NCBI GenBank assembly: GCA_039029195.1
Contig: JBCCGR010000020.1
Location: 14,099 to 78,098 of the forward strand
Source: JBCCGR01 sp039029195
GTDB lineage: Bacteria > Pseudomonadota > Alphaproteobacteria > Rhizobiales > Rhizobiaceae
DNA: 64,000 nt
Direction: 5' to 3'
Within the stretch, counting starts at the first letter, position 1, and every line of letters starts with the position of its first letter. The translations under genes were made by a program, and so were the position numbers. This document shows positions 16,549-25,485 of the stretch, one piece after another. The notes below the pieces were generated by a model. The model ran no database searches and was not told where the DNA came from. It worked only from the letters and a program-made list of their open reading frames with translations.

Positions 16549-17862
16549 TCAGTTTTGGTGCTGGAGCGTGACCTGAACCTGCAATCCGCCCAGAGGGGAA
16601 CGATCAAAGCGGATTTCGCCTTTGTGACGCTCGACGATATCATTCACAATGGTCAGACCGAGGCCTGAACCTGAACGCTTTTCGTCAAGCCGCGCACCTT
16701 GCGCCAGCACATAATCATAGCGATCTTCAGGGATGCCTGGGCCATCGTCATCCACCTGAAACTGGCAGACGCCACCCTTGATCTGAATGTTGATATGCAC
16801 CCTTGAATCGCCGAACTTCGCTGCATTCTCGATGAGGTTTCCAAGCAGTTCCATGGCCTCTGGACGGCCCATCTGAGCAACCAACGCAGCGTCACCATCG
16901 ATCTGAAAGGATATGTCGGGAAACACCCGGCCAATAGCCTGCACGACCTCCTGCGCCACTTCCACGATTTTCGTGCGCATCGGGACGGCCACATCTTCAG
17001 GTGCCGCGACGGCGAGACTGAGATGACGATCGGCAGCGGCAGATACATTCTCCACCGCCTGGTCAGCCAGTTTGATGTTCAGTTCTTCTCCGCGTCTCAA
17101 CTTCAACAGCTCATTGCGCAGGATCGCTGAAGGTGTCTTCAGCGCGTGAGCCAGATTGGCCGCCTGAAGTCTGCCCTTTTCGCGAAGCCGTTCATTGCGT
17201 TCCAGCATCAGATTGAGGTCATCGACCAGCGGCGCCAATTCGGACGGAAACTCACCGGAGATCGCACCGTTTTGCTTTTCATGGCGCACTGCCACCGCTT
17301 TTTGCAGTTGTCGTATCGGGCTGAGCGCCGACTGGAGCAGCAGAACCGCCGCAACCATGAGGATCGTTCCGAGAATCCCGGCGGACACCCAAAGCGCTTG
17401 CTGAAAGACGGCCGTTTCTTCCGTTAGCGCAGATTTGTCGGCAGCGACGTAGAGCGTCCAGTTCCGCCCGTCAGGGCTGATCGTGGTCTGCTTGAGGACC
17501 CGAATGCGCTGCTCGTCAGGGCCGTCCGCGTCAACGGCACTGTCACCCTCGACCATTACGTCAAGGCCGACATCCCACAACGAGCGCGAACGATAGCTCA
17601 GTCCGGTCGTATCTTCTGCTTGCCAATAGGCGCCGGAATAGACCCTGGAATAGTCAGGATTGATCATCTGATTGGTCGGGTCTTCAGACGACTTTGCAAT
17701 CGCCGCATTCAACAGGGTGATCTGGCTTATGAGGCGTTGATCAAACTGACGCTCTGCGGACCCGCGAAACACATCAAGAATGATCCAGCCGCCAACACCC
17801 AAAGCCAGAGCCACCCAGACGAGTGAAGCCAGGATCGCTCTGGCGGTGAGAGATCGCGTCAT
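16549..17862 (-). CDS. PhoQ/FeuQ-like sensor histidine kinase
   Basis: A membrane sensor kinase of 437 residues. TM1 (about residues 9-30), a periplasmic sensor of roughly 125 residues and TM2 (about 157-177) precede a HAMP-like linker. The H-box is NLAHALKTPSAIL with phospho-accepting H239; the ATPase lobe has N-E-N-A-A and DDGPGIP plus GSGLGL. The H-box and topology match the PhoQ/FeuQ class. Its start overlaps the stop of the regulator gene by 4 bp, so the two are translationally coupled. It should phosphorylate the adjacent OmpR-type regulator. The signal sensed cannot be read directly. Confidence 0.9.
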   Translation of the reverse strand: MTRSLTARAILASLVWVALALGVGGWIILDVFRGSAERQFDQRLISQITLLNAAIAKSSEDPTNQMINPDYSRVYSGAYWQAEDTTGLSYRSRSLWDVGLDVMVEGDSAVDADGPDEQRIRVLKQTTISPDGRNWTLYVAADKSALTEETAVFQQALWVSAGILGTILMVAAVLLLQSALSPIRQLQKAVAVRHEKQNGAISGEFPSELAPLVDDLNLMLERNERLREKGRLQAANLAHALKTPSAILRNELLKLRRGEELNIKLADQAVENVSAAADRHLSLAVAAPEDVAVPMRTKIVEVAQEVVQAIGRVFPDISFQIDGDAALVAQMGRPEAMELLGNLIENAAKFGDSRVHINIQIKGGVCQFQVDDDGPGIPEDRYDYVLAQGARLDEKRSGSGLGLTIVNDIVERHKGEIRFDRSPLGGLQVQVTLQHQN

Positions 17863-18521
17863 CCACGCACACCAATTGTGTAGCCGCGTCCACGAATGGT
17901 GTTGATGAAACTGCCCCCAAGTTTTTGACGAAGCCGGGCGACATAAACCTCCACGGTGTTGGAATCCCGTTCTTCGTTGTAACCGTAAATCTTCTCGGCC
18001 AGCTCGCCTTTGCTGTGAATCTTGTCGGGTCGCATCATCATTGCCACCAGTAACTTTTGCTCGTTGGCTGTGAGTTCCACCGCCCGGCCATCGCTGTGCA
18101 CCCGGCCGGTTTCGGTGTTCACTGAAACATGTTCATGGTGAAGCTGGGTCGAGGCGACTCCAGCGGAACGGCGAATAAGCGCCCGAATGCGCGCAACCAG
18201 TTCCTCCATCTGAAACGGCTTGACCAGATAGTCGTCTCCGCCGGCGTTCAGACCATCCACCCGATCCTGCCAACGTCCGCGCGCGGTAAGGATGAGCACG
18301 GGAGTTTTCACATCATTGGCGCGCCACTCGCGAATGATAGTAACACCATCCTTGATTGGCAGTCCGAGGTCCAGAACGATTGCGTCGTAGGGTTCGCTTT
18401 CGCCCATATAACCGCCGTCTTCCCCATCGTGAGACAGGTCGATGGTGAATCCCTCGCGCTCGAGTTCCGAACGAATTTGTTCGGCAAGGACAACTTCATC
18501 TTCGACAATTAATATCTTCAT
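17859..18521 (-). CDS. OmpR/PhoP-family response regulator (FeuP-like)
   Basis: A DNA-binding response regulator of 220 residues. The receiver domain (1-115) has the acidic pocket E7-D8, phospho-acceptor D51 and K101. The C-terminal winged helix (about 125-220) is of OmpR type, with the RGRGYTIGVRG end. It sits between a PepSY-like gene and the kinase gene with 4-bp overlaps on both sides. The order matches rhizobial feuN-feuP-feuQ, which controls periplasmic cyclic glucan export in Sinorhizobium. The equivalence is inferred from gene order and sequence character. Confidence 0.9.
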   Translation of the reverse strand: MKILIVEDEVVLAEQIRSELEREGFTIDLSHDGEDGGYMGESEPYDAIVLDLGLPIKDGVTIIREWRANDVKTPVLILTARGRWQDRVDGLNAGGDDYLVKPFQMEELVARIRALIRRSAGVASTQLHHEHVSVNTETGRVHSDGRAVELTANEQKLLVAMMMRPDKIHSKGELAEKIYGYNEERDSNTVEVYVARLRQKLGGSFINTIRGRGYTIGVRG

Positions 18522-19237
18522 CGATTTGACGCTCCTGATCCGCCGCCACTTCCAGGCCCGCCCGGCCCGCCTGGTCCACCGGGTCCGGCACGTCCCGTTC
18601 GCCCACGACCACCATTGCCTCTTCCATTGTTTCCGCCACGACTGTTTCCCCTGCCACTCTGGCGGCCACCCGTGGATGACGCCGCTGAGGATGTTGGAGA
18701 CGTCGACGTTGAAGCCGACGGTGTTGAAGCGGCTGACGGTCCGGAAGCAGACGGTGCCGGCCCGGATGATCCCTGCGGCGAATTGCTTTGTGCCGGTGAA
18801 CTCTGTGCCGAAGGCGCGGGTGATGCAGATGTTGTTGCGCTTGAACTCGCTGGGGATGGTGATGAATCCGGGCTCGGGTCTGACGGACCATCGCCAGACG
18901 TCGTGACACTTTGGGAGGGCCGGTCGCCGCCGCCCGCATTATTGGTCACCTGAAGAACAGCCCCCCGTCTTCCATCAATTAGAACGGCCACAATTCGGCC
19001 CTTCTTGTCGCGGAAATAGACCTTCACCAGCACCCGGCTCCCACGCGGAATGAGTTCAGCATCGAGCATGGTCACTGGCCTGGAAATCGATCCTCTTGCA
19101 ACCTTCAGAAGCCTGGAGAGCGGCAGCACCGCACCCAGTTCGCGTGCACGACGCGCCATATCCTGATCAAGAGCATGTACAGGCTCTGTCAGGCTCAGGC
19201 CGCCAACAAGAACGATGATGAAAACACGAAGAAACAT
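18518..19237 (-). CDS. PepSY-like periplasmic protein with long disordered tail
   Basis: A protein of 239 residues in three parts. A signal peptide covers about 1-22. A small PepSY-like domain (about 28-98) ends with GRIVAVLIDGRRGAVLQV. The rest is low-complexity: Ser/Ala/Pro-rich at about 106-189, then Gly/Arg-rich at 190-239 with a GPGGPGGPGGPG repeat. The stop overlaps the response-regulator start by 4 bp. In rhizobia the small periplasmic protein FeuN is encoded in this position and restrains the FeuQ kinase. The folded part could be its counterpart (inference). The tail is unusual and may be anchored in the periplasm or bind polyanions or the wall. Confidence 0.7.
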   Translation of the reverse strand: MFLRVFIIVLVGGLSLTEPVHALDQDMARRARELGAVLPLSRLLKVARGSISRPVTMLDAELIPRGSRVLVKVYFRDKKGRIVAVLIDGRRGAVLQVTNNAGGGDRPSQSVTTSGDGPSDPSPDSSPSPASSSATTSASPAPSAQSSPAQSNSPQGSSGPAPSASGPSAASTPSASTSTSPTSSAASSTGGRQSGRGNSRGGNNGRGNGGRGRTGRAGPGGPGGPGGPGSGGGSGASNR

Positions 19238-19340
19238 AATTGCCTGTTTGATCCTTGAAGCTGAAACCAGCCTGAAGGCGATGCGGAGTCAGCTTTCCGG
19301 AAGGATTTCGCGGGCGACAATAACACGAGGTGATGCGAAA

Positions 19341-19724
19341 ATGTCACGTAGGTTTGTCACAGCCGTGTTTGGTGGTTTGATTTGTTCGGCTTCGTTGCTG
19401 ACAACGGTTTACGAGGCAACAGCCAGTCAGCATGGCAAGGCGTCCTGGTATGCTATGACGTCACGTACCGCCAGTGGTGAGCGCGCCGATCCAAACAAAA
19501 TGACCGCCGCGCACAGATCGCTGAAATTTGGCACCCGCATTCGGGTCACCAATTTACGAAATGGCCGTTCGGTCGTGGTCTGTGTCAATGATCGCGGGCC
19601 ATTTATTAAAGGGCGGATTGTCGACGTCACCAAGGCTGCAGCGCGAAGGCTCGGATTTGTGCGATCAGGGTGGACCCGCGTTCGCCTCGACGTCACCGGT
19701 CGACCGTCCAGACGTTGTTCCTGA
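19341..19724 (+). CDS. rlpA: RlpA-like double-psi beta-barrel protein
   Basis: A short protein of 127 residues. A signal peptide (about 1-28) is followed by a single RlpA-type double-psi beta-barrel. It starts with GKASWYAMTSRTASGE and contains the typical VVVCVNDRGPFIKGRIVDVTKAAARRLGF. In RlpA the Asp/His pair of this fold cleaves peptide-free glycan at the septum. The SPOR domain of E. coli RlpA is absent, so septal targeting must differ. The ATG at 19341 is chosen because it begins the signal peptide. A basic RRCS tail closes the protein. Confidence 0.88.
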   Translation: MSRRFVTAVFGGLICSASLLTTVYEATASQHGKASWYAMTSRTASGERADPNKMTAAHRSLKFGTRIRVTNLRNGRSVVVCVNDRGPFIKGRIVDVTKAAARRLGFVRSGWTRVRLDVTGRPSRRCS

Positions 19725-19731
19725 CGAACCG

Positions 19732-21135
19732 TCAGTCCCGAGGCGTCACAGGTTCAAGCGCCGGACTGGCTGCGGCCAATATCTCACCCGCCTCCAGCAA
19801 CAAGTCTTCCCGGTATTGAGCAGCGAGCAATTGCACACCCATTGGCGTGCGGTTCTGGTCAACTGTGGTGGTGACCGCCAGCCCCGGCAGTCCCATGAAG
19901 GGCGGTGCGATCTGAAGTAGTTGCGCTTCCATGACCCGGTCAAATGCCTGTGGTGATTCCAAATCAAGCAGATCGGGAAACGGTGGCTCGGAAGAGACCG
20001 GGCAAAGAACCAGCGGCCAGGACTGAAAAAAGAGGTTCCACCCCCGTGCCAGACGAACACGCGCCTGCAGAGCATCGAGCAGATCCTCAAGTGACCCTGG
20101 CGGGCAAAGCCGCGACATCTGCTCGTAAACGAAGATGGCATCGGGATCGCCTTCCTTATCGATCATCGCAGCAGCTGAGCGTCTGAATTCGGCAAGCCAC
20201 AACACGGCTTGCCAACGGGCAGCTTCCCGCACTGACGGCAGTTCTACCTCGTCGACAGTCCAACACGCATCTTTGAGGACCTTGGCAGCGCGCTCAACGG
20301 TGGAAACGACACTCGAATCCACCTTCCATCCTTCCGGCGCGATACAAATCGCTACCTTTCGCTCAGCTGGTTTTGGCAATTCAAGTGGCACAGGCGCTTG
20401 CCAGGGATCACTGGGATCAGCCTGCGCCATCGCTTCTAATCCAAGGCGGATATCGGCTATCGACCGAGCCATTGGCCCCGAAACGGCCATGAGCTGAGCC
20501 CCAATGTGTCTGTCCGGACTGGAGAGGTTAACTGCAGGCACGCGCCCGAGGCTGGGCCGCAGCCCATGCAGACCGCATGCATAGGCGGGATAGCGCACTG
20601 ATCCGGCAATGTCCGTCCCATGACCAATTGCCCCAATTCCTGCCGCTGTTGCAGCCGCACCGCCACCGGAAGAACCGCCCGGCGTAAGCGCCGTGTTGTG
20701 TGGGTTGCGTGTATGACCATGCAACTGATTGCGCGTGAACCAGTGCAGGCTAAACGCCGGGGTGTTGGTGCGGCCCACCACCGCGGCACCGGCCTTCTTC
20801 AGATTTGCAACGACAGGATTGTCCGTCGTCGCAACTAAATCCTGTTGCAGTTTCAGCCCATTCGTTGTTGCAAATCCGGCTTGATCCACATTGACTTTGG
20901 TCGTGACTGGAACCCCAGCCAGCGGTCCAACTACCTCACCTTTTGCAATGGCCGCGTCCACATTCGCAGCCGCCTCCAACGCCTGATCCGGCATGAATTG
21001 GACAACTGCATTGATCGACGGGTTGACCGCATCCAGCCGATCCAAAACAGATCGGGTGACCTCCAGCGCGCTGAAGCTACCTTCGCGAACGCCGCGCGCA
21101 ACTTCGACAGCCTCAAGTCTCCAGAATTCCTGCAT
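19732..21135 (-). CDS. Amidase (amidase-signature family)
   Basis: A cytoplasmic amide hydrolase of 467 residues with the Ser-cisSer-Lys triad: K80 (GVPVTTK), S155 (GGSSGGGAAA) and S179 (GTDIAGSVRYPA). It resembles GatA-like and indole-acetamide/aryl-amide amidases, but the genome context shows no gatB or gatC, so tRNA-dependent amidation is unlikely. It is divergent from the HpcH/HpaI aldolase gene across a 176-bp gap. The two might share a promoter region and a pathway. The substrate is unknown. Confidence 0.87.
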   Translation of the reverse strand: MQEFWRLEAVEVARGVREGSFSALEVTRSVLDRLDAVNPSINAVVQFMPDQALEAAANVDAAIAKGEVVGPLAGVPVTTKVNVDQAGFATTNGLKLQQDLVATTDNPVVANLKKAGAAVVGRTNTPAFSLHWFTRNQLHGHTRNPHNTALTPGGSSGGGAAATAAGIGAIGHGTDIAGSVRYPAYACGLHGLRPSLGRVPAVNLSSPDRHIGAQLMAVSGPMARSIADIRLGLEAMAQADPSDPWQAPVPLELPKPAERKVAICIAPEGWKVDSSVVSTVERAAKVLKDACWTVDEVELPSVREAARWQAVLWLAEFRRSAAAMIDKEGDPDAIFVYEQMSRLCPPGSLEDLLDALQARVRLARGWNLFFQSWPLVLCPVSSEPPFPDLLDLESPQAFDRVMEAQLLQIAPPFMGLPGLAVTTTVDQNRTPMGVQLLAAQYREDLLLEAGEILAAASPALEPVTPRD

Positions 21136-21311
21136 GTTGATCGCCTGCCAGTTTGGGTTTGCAACGAAGGTCGCCCGTTACCCCGTACTGGTCAAGCGTC
21201 GCAGATGAGAAGCGCCAGTTGTCGTTTTGCGCAACGACAATATCCAGGTGCACTCTGCCAGATCTTAAGGCAATCTCGCTGAACAACATCACCTAACGGT
21301 TTGGAACCACA

Positions 21312-22124
21312 ATGATTGAAAACAGCATCAAGACTTTATGGTCGAAAGGAAAGCCAGTTCTGAACGGCTGGCTTTCGATTCCGAGCGGGTTCTCAGCGGA
21401 AATCGTGGCCTCGCAAGGCTATGACAGCGTGACAATTGATATGCAGCACGGCATGATCGAGTTCGGCGATTGTCTCACCATGCTGCAGGCGATGGCCGCA
21501 AGTCGAACGACCCCGCTCGTGCGCGTGCCCTGGCTGGAACCCGGCATCGTGATGAAGGTGCTCGATGCTGGCGCTTATGGTGTCATCTGTCCGATGGTCA
21601 ACACGCGGGAACAGGCCGAGCGACTAGTTTCCTATTTGCGCTATCCGCCGGACGGAAACCGCAGTTTTGGACCAACCCGGGCGCTGTTTTCTGCCGGAAG
21701 TGACTATGCAAGTGCCGCCAATTCCCAGGTGATCTGTCTTGCGATGATCGAAACCGCCGAGGCTATGGAGAACCTGGATGAGATCGTCGCAACACCGGGC
21801 CTGGATGGCGTCTATATTGGACCTGCTGACCTCACTTTGGGTGTCACGAACGGTCGGTTGCCACCTGGCTTTGATCGTCAGGAAGACGAGATGATCGAAA
21901 CCATCAAGCGCATATTGTCCGCTGCTCATGGGGCAGGCATACGCGCGGTTCTGCACTGCGGCTCTCCCGACTATGCGGCCCGGGCGCTTGGCTGGGGATT
22001 TGACATGGTCACATTGTTGAACGACGCGCGCATGCTCTCCAACGCCGCACAGCAAAGCGTGTCGAAAACGAGAGAACTGTTGGGAAATGCTAACGCTCAA
22101 GGCGGAGGCGATACAGGATACTGA
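21312..22124 (+). CDS. HpcH/HpaI-family aldolase
   Basis: A class II, metal-dependent pyruvate aldolase of the HpcH/HpaI family (270 residues). It cleaves 4-hydroxy-2-oxo acids to pyruvate plus an aldehyde. Visible family motifs are TIDMQHGMIEF with the base His, the metal-binding Glu in IETAEAMENLDEI and Asp in YIGPADLTLG, and LVRVPW with Arg. It stands alone on its strand and faces the amidase gene. Related enzymes serve homoprotocatechuate breakdown, which would fit the neighbouring aromatic genes, but the actual substrate is not determined. Confidence 0.88.
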   Translation: MIENSIKTLWSKGKPVLNGWLSIPSGFSAEIVASQGYDSVTIDMQHGMIEFGDCLTMLQAMAASRTTPLVRVPWLEPGIVMKVLDAGAYGVICPMVNTREQAERLVSYLRYPPDGNRSFGPTRALFSAGSDYASAANSQVICLAMIETAEAMENLDEIVATPGLDGVYIGPADLTLGVTNGRLPPGFDRQEDEMIETIKRILSAAHGAGIRAVLHCGSPDYAARALGWGFDMVTLLNDARMLSNAAQQSVSKTRELLGNANAQGGGDTGY

Positions 22125-22158
22125 CTTGATTGGGTGAGCCGGGGGCGATTGCTGCCGC

Positions 22159-22614
22159 TCACTCGTAATCTTCGGCTATATCTTCGGCCCACAATTCGGG
22201 CTTCTCCTTGATGAAGCGATCCATCAAAGCGATGCATTCCGCATCATTGACAACAATCACGTCCACACCCCGCTCGCGAAGAAAATCCTCGTTTCCGCCA
22301 AAGTTGACATTTTCGCCAACAACCACACGCGGAATTTCAAATTGAACAATCGTGCCCGAGCACATCATGCAGGGTGATAGCGACGTGTAGAGGGTCATGG
22401 ATTTGTAGCTCTTCTGGCGACCTGCCTTTCGCAGACAGTCCATTTCCCCATGGGCGATGGGGTCACCACCTTGCACACGTTGATTGCGGCCTTGTGCAAT
22501 CAAGCGATCACCTTCTGCCAGCACCGAACCTATCGGGCAGCCGCCCTCATCAAAGCCAGCCTTTGCCTCTTCATAGGCGATACGCAGGAACTGTCGGTCT
22601 GTTTCGGTGAGCAC
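22159..22614 (-). CDS. Nucleoside/cytosine deaminase (CDA superfamily)
   Basis: A zinc-dependent deaminase of 151 residues with H55-A-E57-type motif (AHGEM, catalytic E57) and P81-C82-x-x-C85 (PCMMC). The closest pattern is the yeast cytosine deaminase/guanine deaminase branch rather than TadA. It lies 53 bp behind pcaJ on the same strand and is probably the last gene of that operon, an unexpected partner for protocatechuate genes. It could salvage nucleobases or act on another aminated ring compound (inference). Confidence 0.85.
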   Translation of the reverse strand: MLTETDRQFLRIAYEEAKAGFDEGGCPIGSVLAEGDRLIAQGRNQRVQGGDPIAHGEMDCLRKAGRQKSYKSMTLYTSLSPCMMCSGTIVQFEIPRVVVGENVNFGGNEDFLRERGVDVIVVNDAECIALMDRFIKEKPELWAEDIAEDYE

Positions 22615-22667
22615 TCATTTGCTCCTTCAAAGATTGATATCTGTCAGTGACGCGCCGAAATCTCGGC

Positions 22668-23354
22668 TTAGACATCGGGCACCACAAGATCGCCGACGCC
22701 ATCTTCGATATGCAACTCGGCGCCTGTTACCGCCTGAAGCTCATCAACTGAAAGTGCGGACAATTTTTCGCGCAGCACAAAGCGCTCATCCACCACATCA
22801 ACCACTGCAAGTGAAGTGTAAACACGTGTCACACATCCCACACCGGTGAGCGGCAGAGAACAGGCATCCACGAGCTTCGGGTCGCCCTTTTTTGTGACGT
22901 GGTCGGTCACCACCGCAATCCGCTTGGCGCCATGAACCAGATCCATCGCACCGCCAACAGCCGGAACACCGCCTCGGCCCGTCGACCAGTTTGCAAGATC
23001 ACCATTTTGCGCCACCTGATAGGCACCAAGCACCGCAAGATCGAGGTGACCGCCCCTGACCATGGCGAAGCTGTCCGCATGATGAAAAAACGAAGCACCG
23101 GGATTGAGCGTCACCGCCTTTTTTCCGGCGTTGATGAGATCCCAATCCTCCTCCCCTTCGGGCGGTGCCTTTCCAAATCCCAGAATGCCGTTCTCCGTGT
23201 GATAGATCACGTCCCGCCCTTCGGGCTGGAATTTGGCAATCATCTCGGGAAAACCAATGCCGAGATTCACATAGGAACCGTCTTCGATATCCTGGGCGGC
23301 GCGCCAAGCAATCTGTGCGTTGGACAGTTTGATATCGTTGAGTTGCTCGCTCAT
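22668..23354 (-). CDS. pcaJ: 3-oxoadipate CoA-transferase, beta subunit
   Basis: Subunit B of a class I CoA-transferase (228 residues). It has the catalytic glutamate E54 in the motif TENGILGFG and the usual GGAMDLVHGAKR segment. With PcaI it transfers CoA from succinyl-CoA to 3-oxoadipate, the step after ring opening in the beta-ketoadipate pathway. The start overlaps the pcaI stop by 4 bp. The family cannot be separated by sequence alone from ScoAB (acetoacetate), but the adjacent pcaHG genes support the 3-oxoadipate role. Confidence 0.88.
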   Translation of the reverse strand: MSEQLNDIKLSNAQIAWRAAQDIEDGSYVNLGIGFPEMIAKFQPEGRDVIYHTENGILGFGKAPPEGEEDWDLINAGKKAVTLNPGASFFHHADSFAMVRGGHLDLAVLGAYQVAQNGDLANWSTGRGGVPAVGGAMDLVHGAKRIAVVTDHVTKKGDPKLVDACSLPLTGVGCVTRVYTSLAVVDVVDERFVLREKLSALSVDELQAVTGAELHIEDGVGDLVVPDV

Positions 23355-24073
23355 ACCGAAACCTCCGGATAGCGGGCGCCCTGCCGGTTAAGGTCTTCCT
23401 CCTGCACGGCATCCGCCACCTCGACCACCCGATTGACAAACAATCCCGGCGTCACGACCATCTCGGGATCAATCTCCCCCACCGGCACAATCCTGGACAC
23501 TTGAGCCACAGTTGTGTCCGCAGCTGTTGCCATCACGGGATTGAAATTTCGCCCGGCCATTCGATAGGTGAGATTGCCGAGTGCATCACCACAATCCGCC
23601 TTGATCAGTGCAACATCCGCCTTCAGCCAGCGTTCCTGCACATAGTGTTTGCCTTCAAATTCTTCCACCGGCTTGCCCTCGGCAACCTCCGTTCCGTAGC
23701 TGGTGGGCGTGTAAAAGGCGGGGATACCGGCTCCACCAGCGCGAATTCGCTCAGCAAGCGTTCCCTGCGGCACCAGTTCCAGTTCAATGCCGCCGGCAAG
23801 GTAAAGCTCGGTGAAAGCGCGAGGGTCAACAGATCGCGGAAAAGAACAGACCATCTTGGCGACCATGCCCTGCTCAATCATGGCGGCAATTCCGACATGG
23901 CCGTTGCCGGCATTGTTGTTGATGACAGTGAGCCCTTTTGGGCCATGGTCAATGAGCGCATGAACCAGTTCGATCGGCGCACCGGAGCCGCCGAAACCGC
24001 CGATCATAACCGACGCCCCATCTTCAATCCCCGCAACAGCGTCTGCGAGATTGCTCACCGTCTTATCAATCAT
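23351..24073 (-). CDS. pcaI: 3-oxoadipate CoA-transferase, alpha subunit
   Basis: Subunit A of the class I CoA-transferase (240 residues). It has the Gly-rich CoA-binding motif VMIGGFGGSGAP and the segment INNNAGNGHVGIAAM. The ATG at 24073 is preferred over an upstream in-frame ATG at 24184 because it fits the family N-terminus and does not overlap pcaG. It lies 28 bp behind pcaG and overlaps pcaJ by 4 bp. Confidence 0.88.
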   Translation of the reverse strand: MIDKTVSNLADAVAGIEDGASVMIGGFGGSGAPIELVHALIDHGPKGLTVINNNAGNGHVGIAAMIEQGMVAKMVCSFPRSVDPRAFTELYLAGGIELELVPQGTLAERIRAGGAGIPAFYTPTSYGTEVAEGKPVEEFEGKHYVQERWLKADVALIKADCGDALGNLTYRMAGRNFNPVMATAADTTVAQVSRIVPVGEIDPEMVVTPGLFVNRVVEVADAVQEEDLNRQGARYPEVSV

Positions 24074-24101
24074 CGAATCCTCAATAGCAGTCGGTTGCGA
24101 C

Positions 24102-24773
24102 CTAAAGGTCGAAAAACACCGTTTCCCGTTCACCCTGCATGTGAACATCGAAGCGGTATCGGTTTGGACCCGTTTCTTCCGCAACCAACGTCGTGCGGCG
24201 CTCCTGCGGCACCTGTCGCATCACCAGATCATCATCATGTTGATCGCCTGGAAAATAGAGCCGCGTGATACAATGGTTGAGAAGCCCCCGCATGGTGACA
24301 ATCACTGTCACGAAGGGTGCCTGTCCATCACCGGTTGCGCCAGGTTTGACAGTGTGAAACCGGAAATGGGTATCGCCGCCTTTGGCAGCAAGTCCACCGG
24401 CACCCGTGCCGCAGCGACCAAATCCTGTGAAACCGTCATTTCGAGGAGCGGAGGCATAGTTCCCGGCGCTATCCGCCTGCACGATTTCCACTATGGCATC
24501 ATGAACCGGGACGCCCGCCCCATCGAACACCTGACCTTCGATCAGAATTTGCGTTTCGTCACTTTCACTCGGCAGCAATGAGGTGGCGTGAATTTCCTTG
24601 TGGGCGTATCCGTAAGGTCCCGGCGTCAGCCCGTAGGCAAAAAACGGACCCACGGTTTGACTTGGCGTAGGGCCGACTGAAGACGGTTGTCCGACGGCAT
24701 CTTTATATTTGTAGCGATGTTCGCCACCTCGATCACCGAGGTCCATGTCGCCGAAGCCCATCATATCAGCCAT
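24102..24773 (-). CDS. pcaG: Protocatechuate 3,4-dioxygenase, alpha subunit
   Basis: Alpha chain (223 residues) of the intradiol ring-cleaving dioxygenase that converts protocatechuate to 3-carboxy-cis,cis-muconate. Family features are TPSQTVGPFFAYGL near the N-terminus, the beta-barrel segment LIEGQVFDGAGVPVHDAIVEIVQAD and RLYFPGDQ. As expected for alpha chains, the iron-binding Tyr/His set is incomplete here and is supplied by PcaH. The ATG at 24773 overlaps the end of pcaH by 8 bp, which supports this start over 24821. Confidence 0.9.
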   Translation of the reverse strand: MADMMGFGDMDLGDRGGEHRYKYKDAVGQPSSVGPTPSQTVGPFFAYGLTPGPYGYAHKEIHATSLLPSESDETQILIEGQVFDGAGVPVHDAIVEIVQADSAGNYASAPRNDGFTGFGRCGTGAGGLAAKGGDTHFRFHTVKPGATGDGQAPFVTVIVTMRGLLNHCITRLYFPGDQHDDDLVMRQVPQERRTTLVAEETGPNRYRFDVHMQGERETVFFDL

Positions 24774-25485
24774 GATCGTGGCCCTCCTCAAACGGTGTGG
24801 CAAAGGCACCGGAAACCACAATGTCGAACTTATAGCAGTGCGCCCATTCGGGAACCGTGTCTTCCATCGAAAACCGGCTGATCAGCCTGTTGCGTACCGC
24901 AGCATCTGCGGTCGAATTGAAAATGGGATCGTATGGCAAAGTCGGATCGCCGGGAAAATACATCTGCGTGATCAGACGCTGTGCCAATCCGGCACCAAAT
25001 ATTGAAAAATGAATGTGGGCTGGCCGCCATGCGTTGCGATGATTGCCCCAGGGATATGAGCCCGGCTTGATCGTGACAAAACGATAGCTTCCATCGGCAG
25101 CAGTGATCGCCCGCCCGGCACCCAAAAAATTCGGATCAAGCGGAGCAGGATGAATTTCTTCCCGGTGAATGTATCGCCCGGCCGCATTGGCTTGCCAAAT
25201 CTCAACCAGCGCTCCAGGAACCGCGCGCCCTGCGTCATCGAGAATTTTGCCTTCGACAATGATGCGCTCACCGATGGGTTCGCCATTGACGCGGCCGTTC
25301 GAAGTGAGGTCGGCTTCCGCCTCCGCGAGCGTCGGCCATACCGGTGTCAGTGCAACAGACTGATCCCAGCCACTTTCGAGACGGATCGGCGCTTGTTTTG
25401 GGGCCCGTAGCTCGGTCGACCGATAGTCTTCGAAATCGGTGCGTGGCATGGAGCTCCAGTCTCGCCCCTCTTTCAGCTCACGCAT
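24766..25485 (-). CDS. pcaH: Protocatechuate 3,4-dioxygenase, beta subunit
   Basis: Iron-binding beta chain of protocatechuate 3,4-dioxygenase (239 residues). The four non-haem Fe(III) ligands can be placed: one Tyr in AAGRYIHR, and Tyr, His, His in GSYPWGN...RPAHIHFSIFG. The region before them, EIWQANAAGRY, is the intradiol dioxygenase signature. It overlaps both the SDR gene upstream (8 bp) and pcaG downstream (8 bp), so SDR-pcaH-pcaG is a tightly coupled unit. PcaB, PcaC and PcaD needed for the next steps are not in the window. Confidence 0.93.
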   Translation of the reverse strand: MRELKEGRDWSSMPRTDFEDYRSTELRAPKQAPIRLESGWDQSVALTPVWPTLAEAEADLTSNGRVNGEPIGERIIVEGKILDDAGRAVPGALVEIWQANAAGRYIHREEIHPAPLDPNFLGAGRAITAADGSYRFVTIKPGSYPWGNHRNAWRPAHIHFSIFGAGLAQRLITQMYFPGDPTLPYDPIFNSTADAAVRNRLISRFSMEDTVPEWAHCYKFDIVVSGAFATPFEEGHDHG

